NCBI GenBank assembly: GCA_963836735.1
Contig: CAWIKP010000009.1
Coordinates: 51,167-115,166 of the forward strand
Source: JACCXG01 sp963836735
GTDB taxonomy: Bacteria; Acidobacteriota; Vicinamibacteria; Vicinamibacterales; 2-12-FULL-66-21
DNA: 64,000 bases
Direction of reading: 5' to 3'
The position numbers and the translations under genes are program-made. The notes beneath the pieces were generated by a model that worked only from the letters and a program-made list of their open reading frames with translations, had not been told where the DNA came from and searched no databases. Of this stretch, positions 1-7,492 are shown one piece after another (positions within the stretch are counted from its first letter, which is position 1; every line of letters begins with the position of its first letter).

Positions 1-28
1 CGGGCCCGGGGCCCGGGGCTCGGGGCTT
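1..28. repeat. GC-rich short tandem repeat at window edge
   Basis: The first bases are reiterations of a CGGGGCC-like unit, cut off by the window edge. It looks like one arm of a tandem-unit element of the kind seen elsewhere in this window, but the partner arm would lie outside. Bases 29-143 hold no recognisable gene. Confidence 0.4.
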
Positions 29-143
29 GAGGCGGAAAACCGATCTGCCCCGTAGCCATCCGGCCGGTTGCCGCTGACTGCGGCTCGGCATTCCGTCCAT
101 TCATGAGTTCGTGGCTTCCGCCTTTAGGCGGAAGTAACGCGAA

Positions 144-175
144 CAAAAAAAGGACGCCGCCCGAAGGCAGCGTCC
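144..175 (-). terminator. Intrinsic terminator of the PKD lipoprotein gene
   Basis: Read on the - strand, a GC-rich stem (GGACGCTGCC pairing with GGCGGCGTCC, one G-T wobble) closes a TTCG tetraloop and is followed at once by seven T residues. It lies about 30 bp beyond the stop codon of the lipoprotein gene at 205, which is where a Rho-independent terminator for that gene is expected. A second perfect 8-bp hairpin (CTTCCGCC/GGCGGAAG, 115-134) lies further downstream. Confidence 0.85.
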
Positions 176-204
176 CTCCCAATGGTAGTTCTTCCTGCGA
201 CGAC

Positions 205-1530
205 TTACTCGCGCTTGATCGTGAGAGTGGTACCGACTGTGACGCCGACGCCGCCGTCGCCTTGCGGGCCGCTGGCCTGAGTGACGGTCACGCGCACCAG
301 GCGATCGCCGAGCGTCGAGAACGTGGCCGACTGCCGGTTGCTCGTCGTTCTGATCTCAGTGGGATTGGCGCCCGAGCCAAATTCCCAGAAGTAGCTGATG
401 ATCGCGGAGGTGTTACCCGAAACCGTCGCGGTGAACGTCACGCTCTGGCCGATGGTCGGCGTGGTATCGCTCGCGGTCACGACCACCGATGGCGGCTGAC
501 CCGGAAGTACGGTGACGGCCGTCGTGACCTGCTCGGTGCAGCCGGCCGCGTCACTGGCGCGCGCGCTGACGGTGAAGGTCCCGGAGTCTCGATACGTGTG
601 AGGGACCGTTGTCGAACCGCTGATCGGGCCAAGGTTGCGGCTGGTCCCGTCGCCAAGGTCGAGCACAACGCTGCTGATGTTAGCCGTGGAGCCGACAGCG
701 ACCGTGAAACTCGTCGGAACGCCGGCGGAAATCTGGCCCGTCGGCGGCGTGACCGTGATGCCTGTCCGCGGACTCAACGTCACTGTCGTCGTCGCAGTCT
801 TGCCTGCGGCGTTCGCGGTGATGGTTGCTTCCTGTGACGTCGTCAACGTCGTGGCTGCCGTGCCGTTGGAGTCAGTGACCACCGTGCCGGGATTGACTGC
901 GCCTCTCGTCGTGGTGAACGTAACCGGAACCGCTGCGAGTCCCACTCCGCTGGCGTCCTCGACACGTGCCGCAACCGTGCTGGGACCACCCGAGCAGGGG
1001 AGCGCCTGCGGGCTCGCGGTCAGCAGCAAGTGATCCGCGCCCGCGGAGCCAACCTTCAAATTCTCGAGCTTGCCCGAGGCGCCGCCCGAGAACGCGGTAA
1101 TCGTCGCGGTGCCGCTCTGCCCGTTCGCGAAGAACGTCACGCGCACCTGGCCGTTGTTCGTCCGCGCCTCAGCCGGCTCGATTCGCCCGATCGTCGTCGT
1201 AAAGGTGACCACCGTGCCGTTGTGCACCGGCGTGCCGGCACCGGGCGAGGACGTGGACGTGGGCGCCGCGGGAGTAGCGGCGCCGCCGTTGGCCGCGGAG
1301 TGGTTGGCGCGGTGCGTCGAGCCCTGCTCGATGACGGTCGCCACAATCTCCATGGAGCCGTTGGAGGGCACGGTCGTGGCGGTTCCGAAGATCGTGATGA
1401 CGCTGCCCGTCGGGGCCAGCAGCGGCACCTTGTCGCAGGAAGCGGAGAACAGCGTGACAGAGAGGCAGGTCAGCACCGTCAAGCAGGTCCTGAGGCCCGG
1501 CGCGCTAGGTCGAGCGGTGTGTGCTAGCAT
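205..1530 (-). CDS. Probable lipoprotein with Ig-like and PKD domains
   Basis: Secreted, probably lipid-anchored protein of about 441 aa. The N-terminus has a basic stretch, a hydrophobic segment and then LFSASC, a weak lipobox with Cys at about residue 32. The mature part is Thr/Ser/Val-rich and contains Ig-like (Big_1-type) beta-sandwich sequence at roughly residues 45-260. Two PKD-like domains follow, the first recognisable by LDLGDGTS and HTYRDSGTFTV and the second by YFWEFGSG. Such domains usually serve surface display or adhesion; no enzymatic motif is visible. I chose the ATG at 1530 over the one at 1557 because it begins directly before the signal sequence and avoids overlap with the divergent gene starting at 1556. 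A clear terminator follows the gene. The partner or ligand is unknown. Confidence 0.75.
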   Translation of the reverse strand: MLAHTARPSAPGLRTCLTVLTCLSVTLFSASCDKVPLLAPTGSVITIFGTATTVPSNGSMEIVATVIEQGSTHRANHSAANGGAATPAAPTSTSSPGAGTPVHNGTVVTFTTTIGRIEPAEARTNNGQVRVTFFANGQSGTATITAFSGGASGKLENLKVGSAGADHLLLTASPQALPCSGGPSTVAARVEDASGVGLAAVPVTFTTTRGAVNPGTVVTDSNGTAATTLTTSQEATITANAAGKTATTTVTLSPRTGITVTPPTGQISAGVPTSFTVAVGSTANISSVVLDLGDGTSRNLGPISGSTTVPHTYRDSGTFTVSARASDAAGCTEQVTTAVTVLPGQPPSVVVTASDTTPTIGQSVTFTATVSGNTSAIISYFWEFGSGANPTEIRTTSNRQSATFSTLGDRLVRVTVTQASGPQGDGGVGVTVGTTLTIKRE

Positions 1531-1555
1531 AGGTAAACCTAACCATAATAATCTC

Positions 1556-2312
1556 ATGGGTTTACAGGGTCAACACGGGGAGCGCGGCTACGCGATGGCG
1601 GCGCTGCTGGTCAGCCTCGCCGTGATGTCCGTGCTCATGACCGCGGCGTTGCCGGCCTGGCGCCATCAGGCGAAGCGCGAAAAGGAAGCGGAACTGGTGT
1701 TCCGCGGCGAGCAGTACGTGCGGGCCATCCGGCTCTGGGAAATGAAAATGGGCCCGGGCACGCGGCCTCCGTCGTTCGACATTCTCGTCCAGCAGAAATT
1801 TCTCCGAAAGAAATACAAGGATCCGATGACCGAGGACGGCGAGTTCCAGCCGCTCTTCGCGGGCGTCAACCTGCCGATGCAGCCCGGACCCGCAGGTCCG
1901 GTCGAGGCCCGGCCCCGGGGGCGCGGGCGGGCGAGGCGTGCAGCCCCAGCCGATGCCCCAGCAGCCGGGGCGGGGCGGTATCCCGACCCAGATGGGAGGC
2001 GGCGGGATCCTTGGCGTCGCCAGCAAGAGCAAGGAAACGTCGATCCGGATCTACAAAGGCGGCACCCACTACAACGAGTGGAATTTCATCTATGCCAACG
2101 CCTCGATGGCGCCCGGCGGCCGTGGCGCCCCGACACCCGGCGGCCGCGGCAACCCGATGCCCGGCGGTCGGGGGCCGGACGGCCGGGGCTTCCAACCCGG
2201 CGGCCGGGGTTTCGGTCCGGGGATGGGACCAGGCGGCCGCGGTTTTGGTCCTCAGGGGCCTGGTGGAATGACCCCGACCTTCCCGCCACCGGGGCGAGGC
2301 GGACGCGAGTAG
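1556..2312 (+). CDS. Type II secretion/pilin-like protein, apparent frameshift
   Basis: The first frame encodes a type IV pilin-like N-terminus: a short leader ending ERG, then YAMAALLVSLAVMSVLMTAA, a single hydrophobic helix, then a charged region beginning RHQAKREKEAELVFRG. This resembles type II secretion pseudopilins, although the usual Glu at +5 is missing. After about residue 115 the frame must shift by one base within the G/C run near 1895-1937. The second frame (to the TAG at 2310) then gives a conserved-looking segment with SIRIYKGGTHYNEWNFIYA and a Gly/Arg/Pro-rich tail containing GGRG repeats. With one base removed, the product is 251 aa. It could be a minor pseudopilin or an orphan prepilin-like membrane protein; no other secretion gene lies in the window. 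Confidence 0.6.
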
Positions 2313-2366
2313 GTGCACGCGGGTAAGACGTTGGGGGAGCGGCCGCTGGTCTTAGTCGGCCGCCAC

Positions 2367-2867
2367 TTACCCATTGCCAACATTGCCAAGATTGCCAACA
2401 TTGCCAACATTACTAGGGGCCACGGAGGAGTCTCGGGTAGTTACTGCGCCTTCGGCTTTTTTCAGGTTTCTCTTCGCCGTGTCTCGTGACGCGGTGAAGA
2501 TCGCCGTCAGCTCTCCAGACTCCTTCAGCAACGAGCGGATTCTCTCGGCCTCGCGAGATCTCCGACTCGAGCATCATCTCGAGCCAGAACTCCGATTCAT
2601 CGGCTTCCTCAGCGACGACACTGATCTTCGAAACGAAGTCGGCGGGAGAGCGCGTTCTGCACGCCGCTCGGTAGTTCGCCGCCGCGGATGTTGCCGACTC
2701 TGATCAGCTGCTTTGCAACAACCACTGCGTCCAGCGAGCGCGGGAAATTGTCGACACAGCACGATGACGTCGATCGCGAAGCGTTTGCTGCGCGTCTTGA
2801 GCGCCGCTGCAAGGTGGGCATCATCTGAAGGGTTCTGACATGTCCGTGTACGCAGTGCACCGTGCAT
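2367..2867 (-). CDS. Four-helix-bundle (S23-like) protein, apparent frameshifts
   Basis: Small helical protein of the S23/Avd-like four-helix-bundle family; the family's function is not settled. Family signatures appear in order on the - strand: KTRSKRFAIDVIVLCRQFP, RSLDAVVVAKQLIR, AAANYRAACRTRSPADF, SKISVVAEEADESEFWLEMM and EAERIRSLLKESGELTAIFT, then ASRDTAKRNLKKAEG. They fall in different frames. Removing one base near each of three places (about 2740, 2692 and 2560) joins them into a single protein of up to 165 aa. Because every piece is well conserved, the breaks look recent or artefactual. The ATG at 2867 gives an N-terminal extension of about 25 aa; a shorter start is possible. The last codons run through the left inverted arm and encode NVG repeats before TAA at 2367. 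Confidence 0.7.
2372..2411. repeat. Left inverted arm of the four-helix-bundle element
   Basis: Forty bases built from the unit ATTGCCAAC repeated four times, with one ATTGCCAAG variant. It is the exact reverse complement of 2898-2937. Read on the - strand it continues the four-helix-bundle frame as Asn-Val-Gly repeats, and the stop codon TAA follows just outside. Confidence 0.9.
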
Positions 2868-2897
2868 GCCGCCGAGAGTTTCCGGCGATTCGGGACC

Positions 2898-2937
2898 AAT
2901 GTTGGCAATGTTGGCAATCTTGGCAATGTTGGCAATG
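2898..2937. repeat. Right inverted arm of the four-helix-bundle element
   Basis: Exact reverse complement of 2372-2411, composed of TTGGCAATG-type units. It lies upstream of the four-helix-bundle start and 3 bp from the stop codon of the serine hydrolase gene. Confidence 0.9.
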
Positions 2938-2940
2938 TGA

Positions 2941-4041
2941 TTAGGTGGCGAAGCCTTGAACCACCGCATCGTGCACCCGAGGCCGAATGTCTCTGATGCT
3001 GTTGTTCTCCCTCGTCGGGTGCACACGATTGGTCAGCAGGACGACGTAAAGATCGCGTTCCCAGTCGATCCAGAGTGAGGTGCCGGTGAACCCAGCGTGG
3101 CCGATCGCAGACGGCGACATCAGCGTTCCGCAGGATGACGTCGGCAGCATCGTGTCCCAGCCGAGCGCGCGGGAGCTGTCGGGGACGGAGCTGCGGGTCA
3201 TGAACGTGCGCAGGGTCTCGGGCTGCGACAGGATCGGTTCGCCGCGGATCGTGCGAAGCACGGCGCGAGCGAAGGCGCCGACGGCGGAAGCCGTGCCGAA
3301 CAGGCCGGCATGACCTGCGGCGCCGCCGAGGGCCCAGCAGTTCTCGTCGTGTACTTCTCCCGTCAAGAGGCGGCCGCGCCATTGGTCGATCTCCGTGGGC
3401 GCACATCGCCTTCTCCATGTGCGCGGCGGGTTGAAGACCAGCGGATCCGCCGTGAGGAACGACGCGACTCTGTGGAACTGCTCGACGAACGATGCAGACG
3501 AATCGAATGCGCCCGCCGGCACGGACGATCGGTTCGCGGCCGCTGCGGCGTCTTCGAGGATGAACGCCAGCAGCATGAAGCCCAGATCGCTGTAGATCGA
3601 TTGTGAGTCCGGCGCGTACTCGAGAGGCAGGCCGCAGATCGCGTGCTGGAATTCCGGGCGGCCGGTGAGATCGCGATAGAAGGGCAGATAGGCCGTCAGC
3701 CCGGAGCTGTGCGTCAGCAGATGACGAATCGTCACGTCGGCGCGGTCGGCGCCGCGCCATTCGGGCAGCCATCGGCGCAGCGGATCGCTCAGCGCAATCC
3801 TGCCGGCCTCGACGGCGCGCATCGCGAGGGTGGCCGTGGCGATGATCTTGGTCAGCGAGGCGAGATCGAAGATGGTGTCGGGGGTTGCGGCAGGCGCTAA
3901 CGGATCGAACGTCAGGGCGCCGAATGCGGCGTTCCAACGGGCGCCATCGTGGCCACCGACTTCGATGCAGGCCGCCGGGAACGCGTGAGCCTCGACGGCG
4001 TCGCGCAGGATTTTCGCCGCGGCCTCAGATCGAGCGGGCAT
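2941..4041 (-). CDS. Serine hydrolase, beta-lactamase/PBP-like family
   Basis: A 366-aa protein of the serine beta-lactamase-like superfamily (class C beta-lactamases, DD-peptidases, esterases). The nucleophile motif is SLTK at residues 62-65 (SxxK) and the second motif is YSD at 150-152, the usual YxN/YSD position. HAGLFGTA lies near residue 265, where the third active-site strand is expected. No signal peptide is visible, so it may act in the cytoplasm on imported substrate. The gene overlaps the upstream symporter gene by 17 bp, so the two are co-transcribed. Next to sugar kinase, NagB and MurQ genes, a role in hydrolysing muropeptides or amino-sugar conjugates is plausible, but the substrate cannot be read from the sequence. 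Confidence 0.8.
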   Translation of the reverse strand: MPARSEAAAKILRDAVEAHAFPAACIEVGGHDGARWNAAFGALTFDPLAPAATPDTIFDLASLTKIIATATLAMRAVEAGRIALSDPLRRWLPEWRGADRADVTIRHLLTHSSGLTAYLPFYRDLTGRPEFQHAICGLPLEYAPDSQSIYSDLGFMLLAFILEDAAAAANRSSVPAGAFDSSASFVEQFHRVASFLTADPLVFNPPRTWRRRCAPTEIDQWRGRLLTGEVHDENCWALGGAAGHAGLFGTASAVGAFARAVLRTIRGEPILSQPETLRTFMTRSSVPDSSRALGWDTMLPTSSCGTLMSPSAIGHAGFTGTSLWIDWERDLYVVLLTNRVHPTRENNSIRDIRPRVHDAVVQGFAT

Positions 4042-5470
4042 CCTGGGTACGAGCGGGCAGCAGCGAGAGCAGCAGCGCCACGCCTCCCGTCACGACGGCG
4101 CCGGTGAGCGCATACCAGGTGAAGGCGTAAGCGTCCGTTGTCCAGACCCAGGCCAGCACGGCCGCGCCCGCCGCCATGCCTCCGAGCATCGCGCCGCTGC
4201 GGACACGCGTGGTGAGCACGCCGGTGAGAAATGCGCCGAGCACGGGACCTGCCGCCAGGGACAGCACGGACAACCCGGAGTCCAGCACCGATCGCGTGAC
4301 CCATTGCGCGCCGAGCGCAACCGCGATCTGCGCCACACCCCAGCCAATTGTCGCGGTTCGCGCGACGCTCATCAACGTCTTGTCGTCCGCGTCCGGCCTG
4401 ACGTACTTGAGGTAGAAGTCGTTCACCGTCGTCGCCGCGAGCGAGTTGATCGACGGCGACAGCGCCGCCGCGACGATCGCCGCGACGATGAAGCCCGAGA
4501 CGCCCTGGGGGAGCGAGGTGACCACGAACAACGGCAGCACTTCATCGGTGCGCGTGAGCGGGCGGGGCAGCGGCGTGTGCTGGTAGAAGGTGTAGAGCAT
4601 CGCGCCGATCACCAGGAACAGGATGAACTGCGCTAACACCAGGATGCCGCTCAGGATGAGGCCCGATGCCGCGCCCCGCAGCGAGCGGGCGGACAACAGG
4701 CGCTGCACGAGGAACTGATCGGTGCCGTGCGTGGCCAGGGTGAGCGCGATACCACCGAACAGCCCCGCCCAGAACGTATAGGCCTTCTTCGGGTCGGTAC
4801 TGAAGTCCAGCACCTGAAAATGCCCGGTCCCGCCGGCCGAGCGGACGACTTCGCCCCAGCCGCCGGGAATCAGCATGAGCAGCCCGAAGAAGACCACCAG
4901 GGCGCCGCCGACATACACGAACATCTGCACTACGTCGGTCCAGATCACGGCGGACACGCCCCCGCGCACCGTATAGATGATCATCGCCACGCCCAGCGCG
5001 ATCACGGTGATCGAGACCGGGACCTGGGTGACCACCGAGATGACCAGCGCCGTCGCGAACAGCCGAATCCCGTCCGCGAGCGTCCGTGTGATCACGAAGA
5101 TGACCGCGGCGACGTTCTTGACCTCGGGGCCGAACCGCCGGAGCAACAGCTCGTACGATGTGAACAGCTCGCCGCGGAAGTACGACGGCAGGAACAACAC
5201 GCTCACGAGCACGCGCCCGATCACGTAGCCGAATGCGAGCTGCAGGAACGTCATATTGCCGACGTAGGCGCCGGCAGGCACGCCGATGAAGCTGAGCGTG
5301 CTGGTCTCGGTGGCGACGATCGTGAAGCAGATCGCCCACCACGGGACGGAACGCCCGGTCAGGAAATAGTCGACGGTCGTTTTCTGGAATCGCGAGAACC
5401 AGGTGCCGAAAGCCGTGATGGCGAGCAGGTACGCGGCGATGACTGTGTAGTCGATCCAGGTGAGGACCAT
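4025..5470 (-). CDS. Sodium:solute symporter (SSS family)
   Basis: A 481-aa integral membrane protein with about 13 hydrophobic segments starting at residue 7. The N-terminal part has the SSS-family pattern: DYFLTGRSVPWWAICFTIVA followed by ETSTLSFIGVPAGAY, which contributes to the sodium and substrate site. It should import a small solute with sodium across the inner membrane. Sugar and sialic-acid transporters belong to the same family. It is the first gene of a two-gene - strand unit with the serine hydrolase and is divergent from the kinase/nagB genes. An amino sugar or muropeptide-derived substrate is inferred from context only. Confidence 0.85.
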   Translation of the reverse strand: MVLTWIDYTVIAAYLLAITAFGTWFSRFQKTTVDYFLTGRSVPWWAICFTIVATETSTLSFIGVPAGAYVGNMTFLQLAFGYVIGRVLVSVLFLPSYFRGELFTSYELLLRRFGPEVKNVAAVIFVITRTLADGIRLFATALVISVVTQVPVSITVIALGVAMIIYTVRGGVSAVIWTDVVQMFVYVGGALVVFFGLLMLIPGGWGEVVRSAGGTGHFQVLDFSTDPKKAYTFWAGLFGGIALTLATHGTDQFLVQRLLSARSLRGAASGLILSGILVLAQFILFLVIGAMLYTFYQHTPLPRPLTRTDEVLPLFVVTSLPQGVSGFIVAAIVAAALSPSINSLAATTVNDFYLKYVRPDADDKTLMSVARTATIGWGVAQIAVALGAQWVTRSVLDSGLSVLSLAAGPVLGAFLTGVLTTRVRSGAMLGGMAAGAAVLAWVWTTDAYAFTWYALTGAVVTGGVALLLSLLPARTQDARSI

Positions 5471-5517
5471 GCGTGGGTGTCTGCGGTCGGGGGATCGCCC
5501 GGACTGTAGCGTGAGCA

Positions 5518-5543
5518 GTGCCGGGTGTCAACGCACCCGGCAC
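5518..5543. repeat. Perfect 10-bp hairpin in the divergent intergenic region
   Basis: GTGCCGGGTG pairs with CACCCGGCAC around a 6-base loop. It lies 48 bp upstream of the symporter start and just ahead of the putative kinase promoter. It is not followed by a T-run, so it is not a standard terminator; an operator is possible. Confidence 0.45.
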
Positions 5544-5547
5544 CACA

Positions 5548-5577
5548 TTGACTTGACGTTCGCCGAGGCCGTAGAGT
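5548..5577 (+). promoter_or_regulatory. Putative sigma-70 promoter for the kinase-nagB unit
   Basis: A -35 hexamer TTGACT (5548-5553) is separated by 18 bp from a -10-like TAGAGT (5572-5577). It lies about 95 bp before the ATG at 5673, in the only intergenic space upstream of the kinase and nagB genes. The -35 is good and the -10 is moderate. Confidence 0.45.
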
Positions 5578-5672
5578 GGCCGGCAGCCCCGATCGAGCGC
5601 CGCGGATGCGATCCCGATCGGCGGCGCGGGCGCTGGCGCTGCGGCCGTCCCGCCAAACCGTTCCTGGCCTGA

Positions 5673-6611
5673 ATGCATGTCATTGGAATAGACGCGGGAG
5701 GCACGAAGACCGTCTGCCTGCTCGCCGACGAACAGGGGCAGATCGTTTCCCGCGCGCGCGGCGAAGGCGCCAACCTCCAGGCCGCGGGTGAGCTGCAGGT
5801 CGAGAAAATCCTGCACAAGGTCATGGACGACGCGATCGACAGCCGGGCGATCGTGCCGGCGGCGATCTGTCTGGGCATTGCCGGCGTCGACCGTCCGAAC
5901 GACGCTGCCACGGTTCGCAGCATCATGAAGCGGATCGGGTACAACTCGCGGGTACTGATCGTCAACGACGCCCTGATTGCGCTCGAAACCGGCGCTCCGG
6001 GTCAGCCGGGCGTGGTCATCATCTCCGGCACCGGCTCGATTGCTTACGGACGCAATGCGGCCGGCGAGGCCGCACGGGCAGGCGGATGGGGATACGTGCT
6101 CGGCGACGAGGGCAGCGGCTACTGGATCGGACGAGCGGCGCTGCGGGCGGTCCTGAGAGCGGCAGACGAGCGCGGACCTGCCACGATCCTGACCCCGATG
6201 CTGCTCGAGCACTTCAACGTCGCCCAGCCGCAACTCCTGCTTCACGAGGTCTATCATCAGCAGTTGAAGCCGGCACAGATCGGCGCGCTTGCCCAGTCCG
6301 TTCAGGCGGCGTTCCTGCAGGGAGACTCGGCAGCCATCGGCATCCTGCGCGGCGCAGCCGAGGAGCTCGAGGGCGGCGCGTTGTCGGTGGCGCGACGGCT
6401 CGGGATGACCTACGAATCGTTTGGTTTCATCCTGTCGGGCGGCATCTTTCGAGCCGTGCCCTGGCTCGAGCAGGAATTGACGCGCCGCCTGCCGCTCGGC
6501 GCGCCGCGCAGCGTCGTGAGCCGGCTGGGTCGGGAGCCGGCAGAAGGCGCGGTCATGCTCGCCCTGCAGGAGGCCCGCGGCGGCGCTCAGGTGCCGGTCT
6601 ACAAACCGTAA
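5673..6611 (+). CDS. BadF/BcrA-type N-acetylhexosamine kinase
   Basis: A 312-aa member of the BadF/BadG/BcrA/BcrD ATPase group within the sugar-kinase/Hsp70/actin fold. GIDAGGTKT near the N-terminus is the phosphate-1 loop, IISGTGSIAYG near residue 115 is phosphate-2, and GGWGYVLGDEGSGYWIG is the family hallmark after it. Members with this length and pattern phosphorylate N-acetylglucosamine or N-acetylmuramic acid at O6 (GlcNAc kinase, MurK-type). The stop TAA is immediately followed by the nagB ATG with no gap. With NagB and MurQ next door, the likely role is to phosphorylate imported or recycled amino sugars. Which sugar is preferred cannot be told from sequence. Confidence 0.85.
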   Translation: MHVIGIDAGGTKTVCLLADEQGQIVSRARGEGANLQAAGELQVEKILHKVMDDAIDSRAIVPAAICLGIAGVDRPNDAATVRSIMKRIGYNSRVLIVNDALIALETGAPGQPGVVIISGTGSIAYGRNAAGEAARAGGWGYVLGDEGSGYWIGRAALRAVLRAADERGPATILTPMLLEHFNVAQPQLLLHEVYHQQLKPAQIGALAQSVQAAFLQGDSAAIGILRGAAEELEGGALSVARRLGMTYESFGFILSGGIFRAVPWLEQELTRRLPLGAPRSVVSRLGREPAEGAVMLALQEARGGAQVPVYKP

Positions 6612-7373
6612 ATGTCAGTCGTCCACAGCCCGCGCGTCACCGTGTTCCCCGACGCCCATACCGGCGCACGCGTCGTCGCGGCTCGCCTGGGCAATGCCCT
6701 TCGAGAGAAGCCGAATCTCGTGGTCGGCCTCGCCACCGGACGGACGCCGATTGCGTTGTACGAGGAGCTGGCGCGGCTGACGGCGGCCCGCGGTCTCGAC
6801 TGGTCGCATGCCACCACCTTCAACCTCGACGAATTCGTGGGCGTTCCCCCCGAGGATCCCGGCTCGTACCGGCAGTTCATGCAGGAGCATCTCTTCCGGC
6901 ACACGAACCTGCGGCCCGACCGGATCAATTTCCTGATTGGCACCGCGAATCCGGACGAGGAGTGCCGGCGCTACGAGGGCGCGATCGCCAAAGCCGGCGG
7001 CATCGACATCCAGATTCTCGGGATCGGCACCAACGGCCACATCGGCTTCAACGAGCCCGGGCCCGAGCTCGAGGCGCGCACGCACCGGGTCACGCTCAAA
7101 CCGGAGTCGCGCCGCAGCAACGCCGCGTTGTTCGGCGGGCAGATCGATCGGGTGCCGACCGAAGCGCTGTCGATGGGAATGGCGACGATCCTTCAGGCCG
7201 AGGCGTTGATCCTGCTCGCGCACGGCGGGAGCAAGGCGGGCTGTATCGCTGCGGTCGTCCACGGGCCGATCACCACTGAGGTCCCGGCGTCGTTCCTGCA
7301 GCTGCATCACGACGTCGATCTGATTCTCGACACCGGGGCGGCGGGCGCGCTGACCGCCGAAGCGAAACTCTAG
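6612..7373 (+). CDS. nagB: Glucosamine-6-phosphate deaminase
   Basis: A 253-aa NagB family protein that converts glucosamine-6-phosphate to fructose-6-phosphate and ammonia. It shows GLATGRTPIALYEEL in the phosphate-binding region, TTFNLDEFVG with the catalytic Asp, and GIGTNGHIGFNEPG with the catalytic His and general base. Its length matches monomeric bacterial NagB (240-270 aa). Translation starts directly after the kinase stop codon, so the two are tightly coupled. An N-acetylglucosamine-6-phosphate deacetylase (NagA), needed between kinase and deaminase, is not in this window. Confidence 0.93.
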   Translation: MSVVHSPRVTVFPDAHTGARVVAARLGNALREKPNLVVGLATGRTPIALYEELARLTAARGLDWSHATTFNLDEFVGVPPEDPGSYRQFMQEHLFRHTNLRPDRINFLIGTANPDEECRRYEGAIAKAGGIDIQILGIGTNGHIGFNEPGPELEARTHRVTLKPESRRSNAALFGGQIDRVPTEALSMGMATILQAEALILLAHGGSKAGCIAAVVHGPITTEVPASFLQLHHDVDLILDTGAAGALTAEAKL

Positions 7374-7375
7374 GG

Positions 7376-7481
7376 CATTGCCCACACTGCCAAGATTTCA
7401 AAGGCTCGGTGTAAATCAGGCGTCTGTTTGAGAAGCCAGAATGTTGGCAATGTCGGCATTCTTGGCAATGTCGGCAATGTT
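7376..7481. repeat. TTGGCAAT-type inverted repeat element, no cargo gene
   Basis: The gap between the convergent nagB and murQ genes holds an imperfect inverted pair. The left arm (7376-7397) matches the reverse complement of 7458-7479 at about 19 of 22 positions. The right side continues as a short array of TTGGCAATG-like units (7441-7481). The spacer is about 43-60 bp and carries no gene. The unit is the same as in the arms of the 2372-2937 element. Confidence 0.75.
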
Positions 7482-7492
7482 CGAGCGAAGCA

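Larger units (their letters stand above)
2372..2937. mobile_element. Four-helix-bundle gene between perfect 40-bp inverted repeats
   Basis: A 566-bp element is bounded by 40-bp arms (2372-2411 and 2898-2937) that are exact reverse complements of each other. Each arm is four 9-bp units of the type TTGGCAATG plus a partial unit; a variant unit (CTTGGCAAT) sits at the same place in both arms. The interior carries one gene of the S23/four-helix-bundle family on the - strand. No transposase is present. Genes of this family occur in 23S rRNA intervening sequences, which are also bounded by pairing ends. The element lies between the pseudopilin-like gene and a serine hydrolase whose stop codon begins 3 bp beyond the right arm. 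Mobility is inferred from architecture only. Confidence 0.6.

Noticed and set aside
2367..2867. A diversity-generating retroelement around the Avd-like gene
   Set aside because: No reverse transcriptase, template repeat or variable repeat is visible within the window. The gene matches the general S23 group.
2372..2937. TTGGCAATG arrays as a CRISPR array
   Set aside because: The units are contiguous with no spacers, are only 9 bp long, and no cas genes are nearby.
4542..6257. A 571-codon open frame on the - strand over the symporter and kinase genes
   Set aside because: Its translation is Arg/Ala/Gly-rich with no family resemblance. It is the out-of-frame shadow of two well-supported genes, as expected at this GC content.
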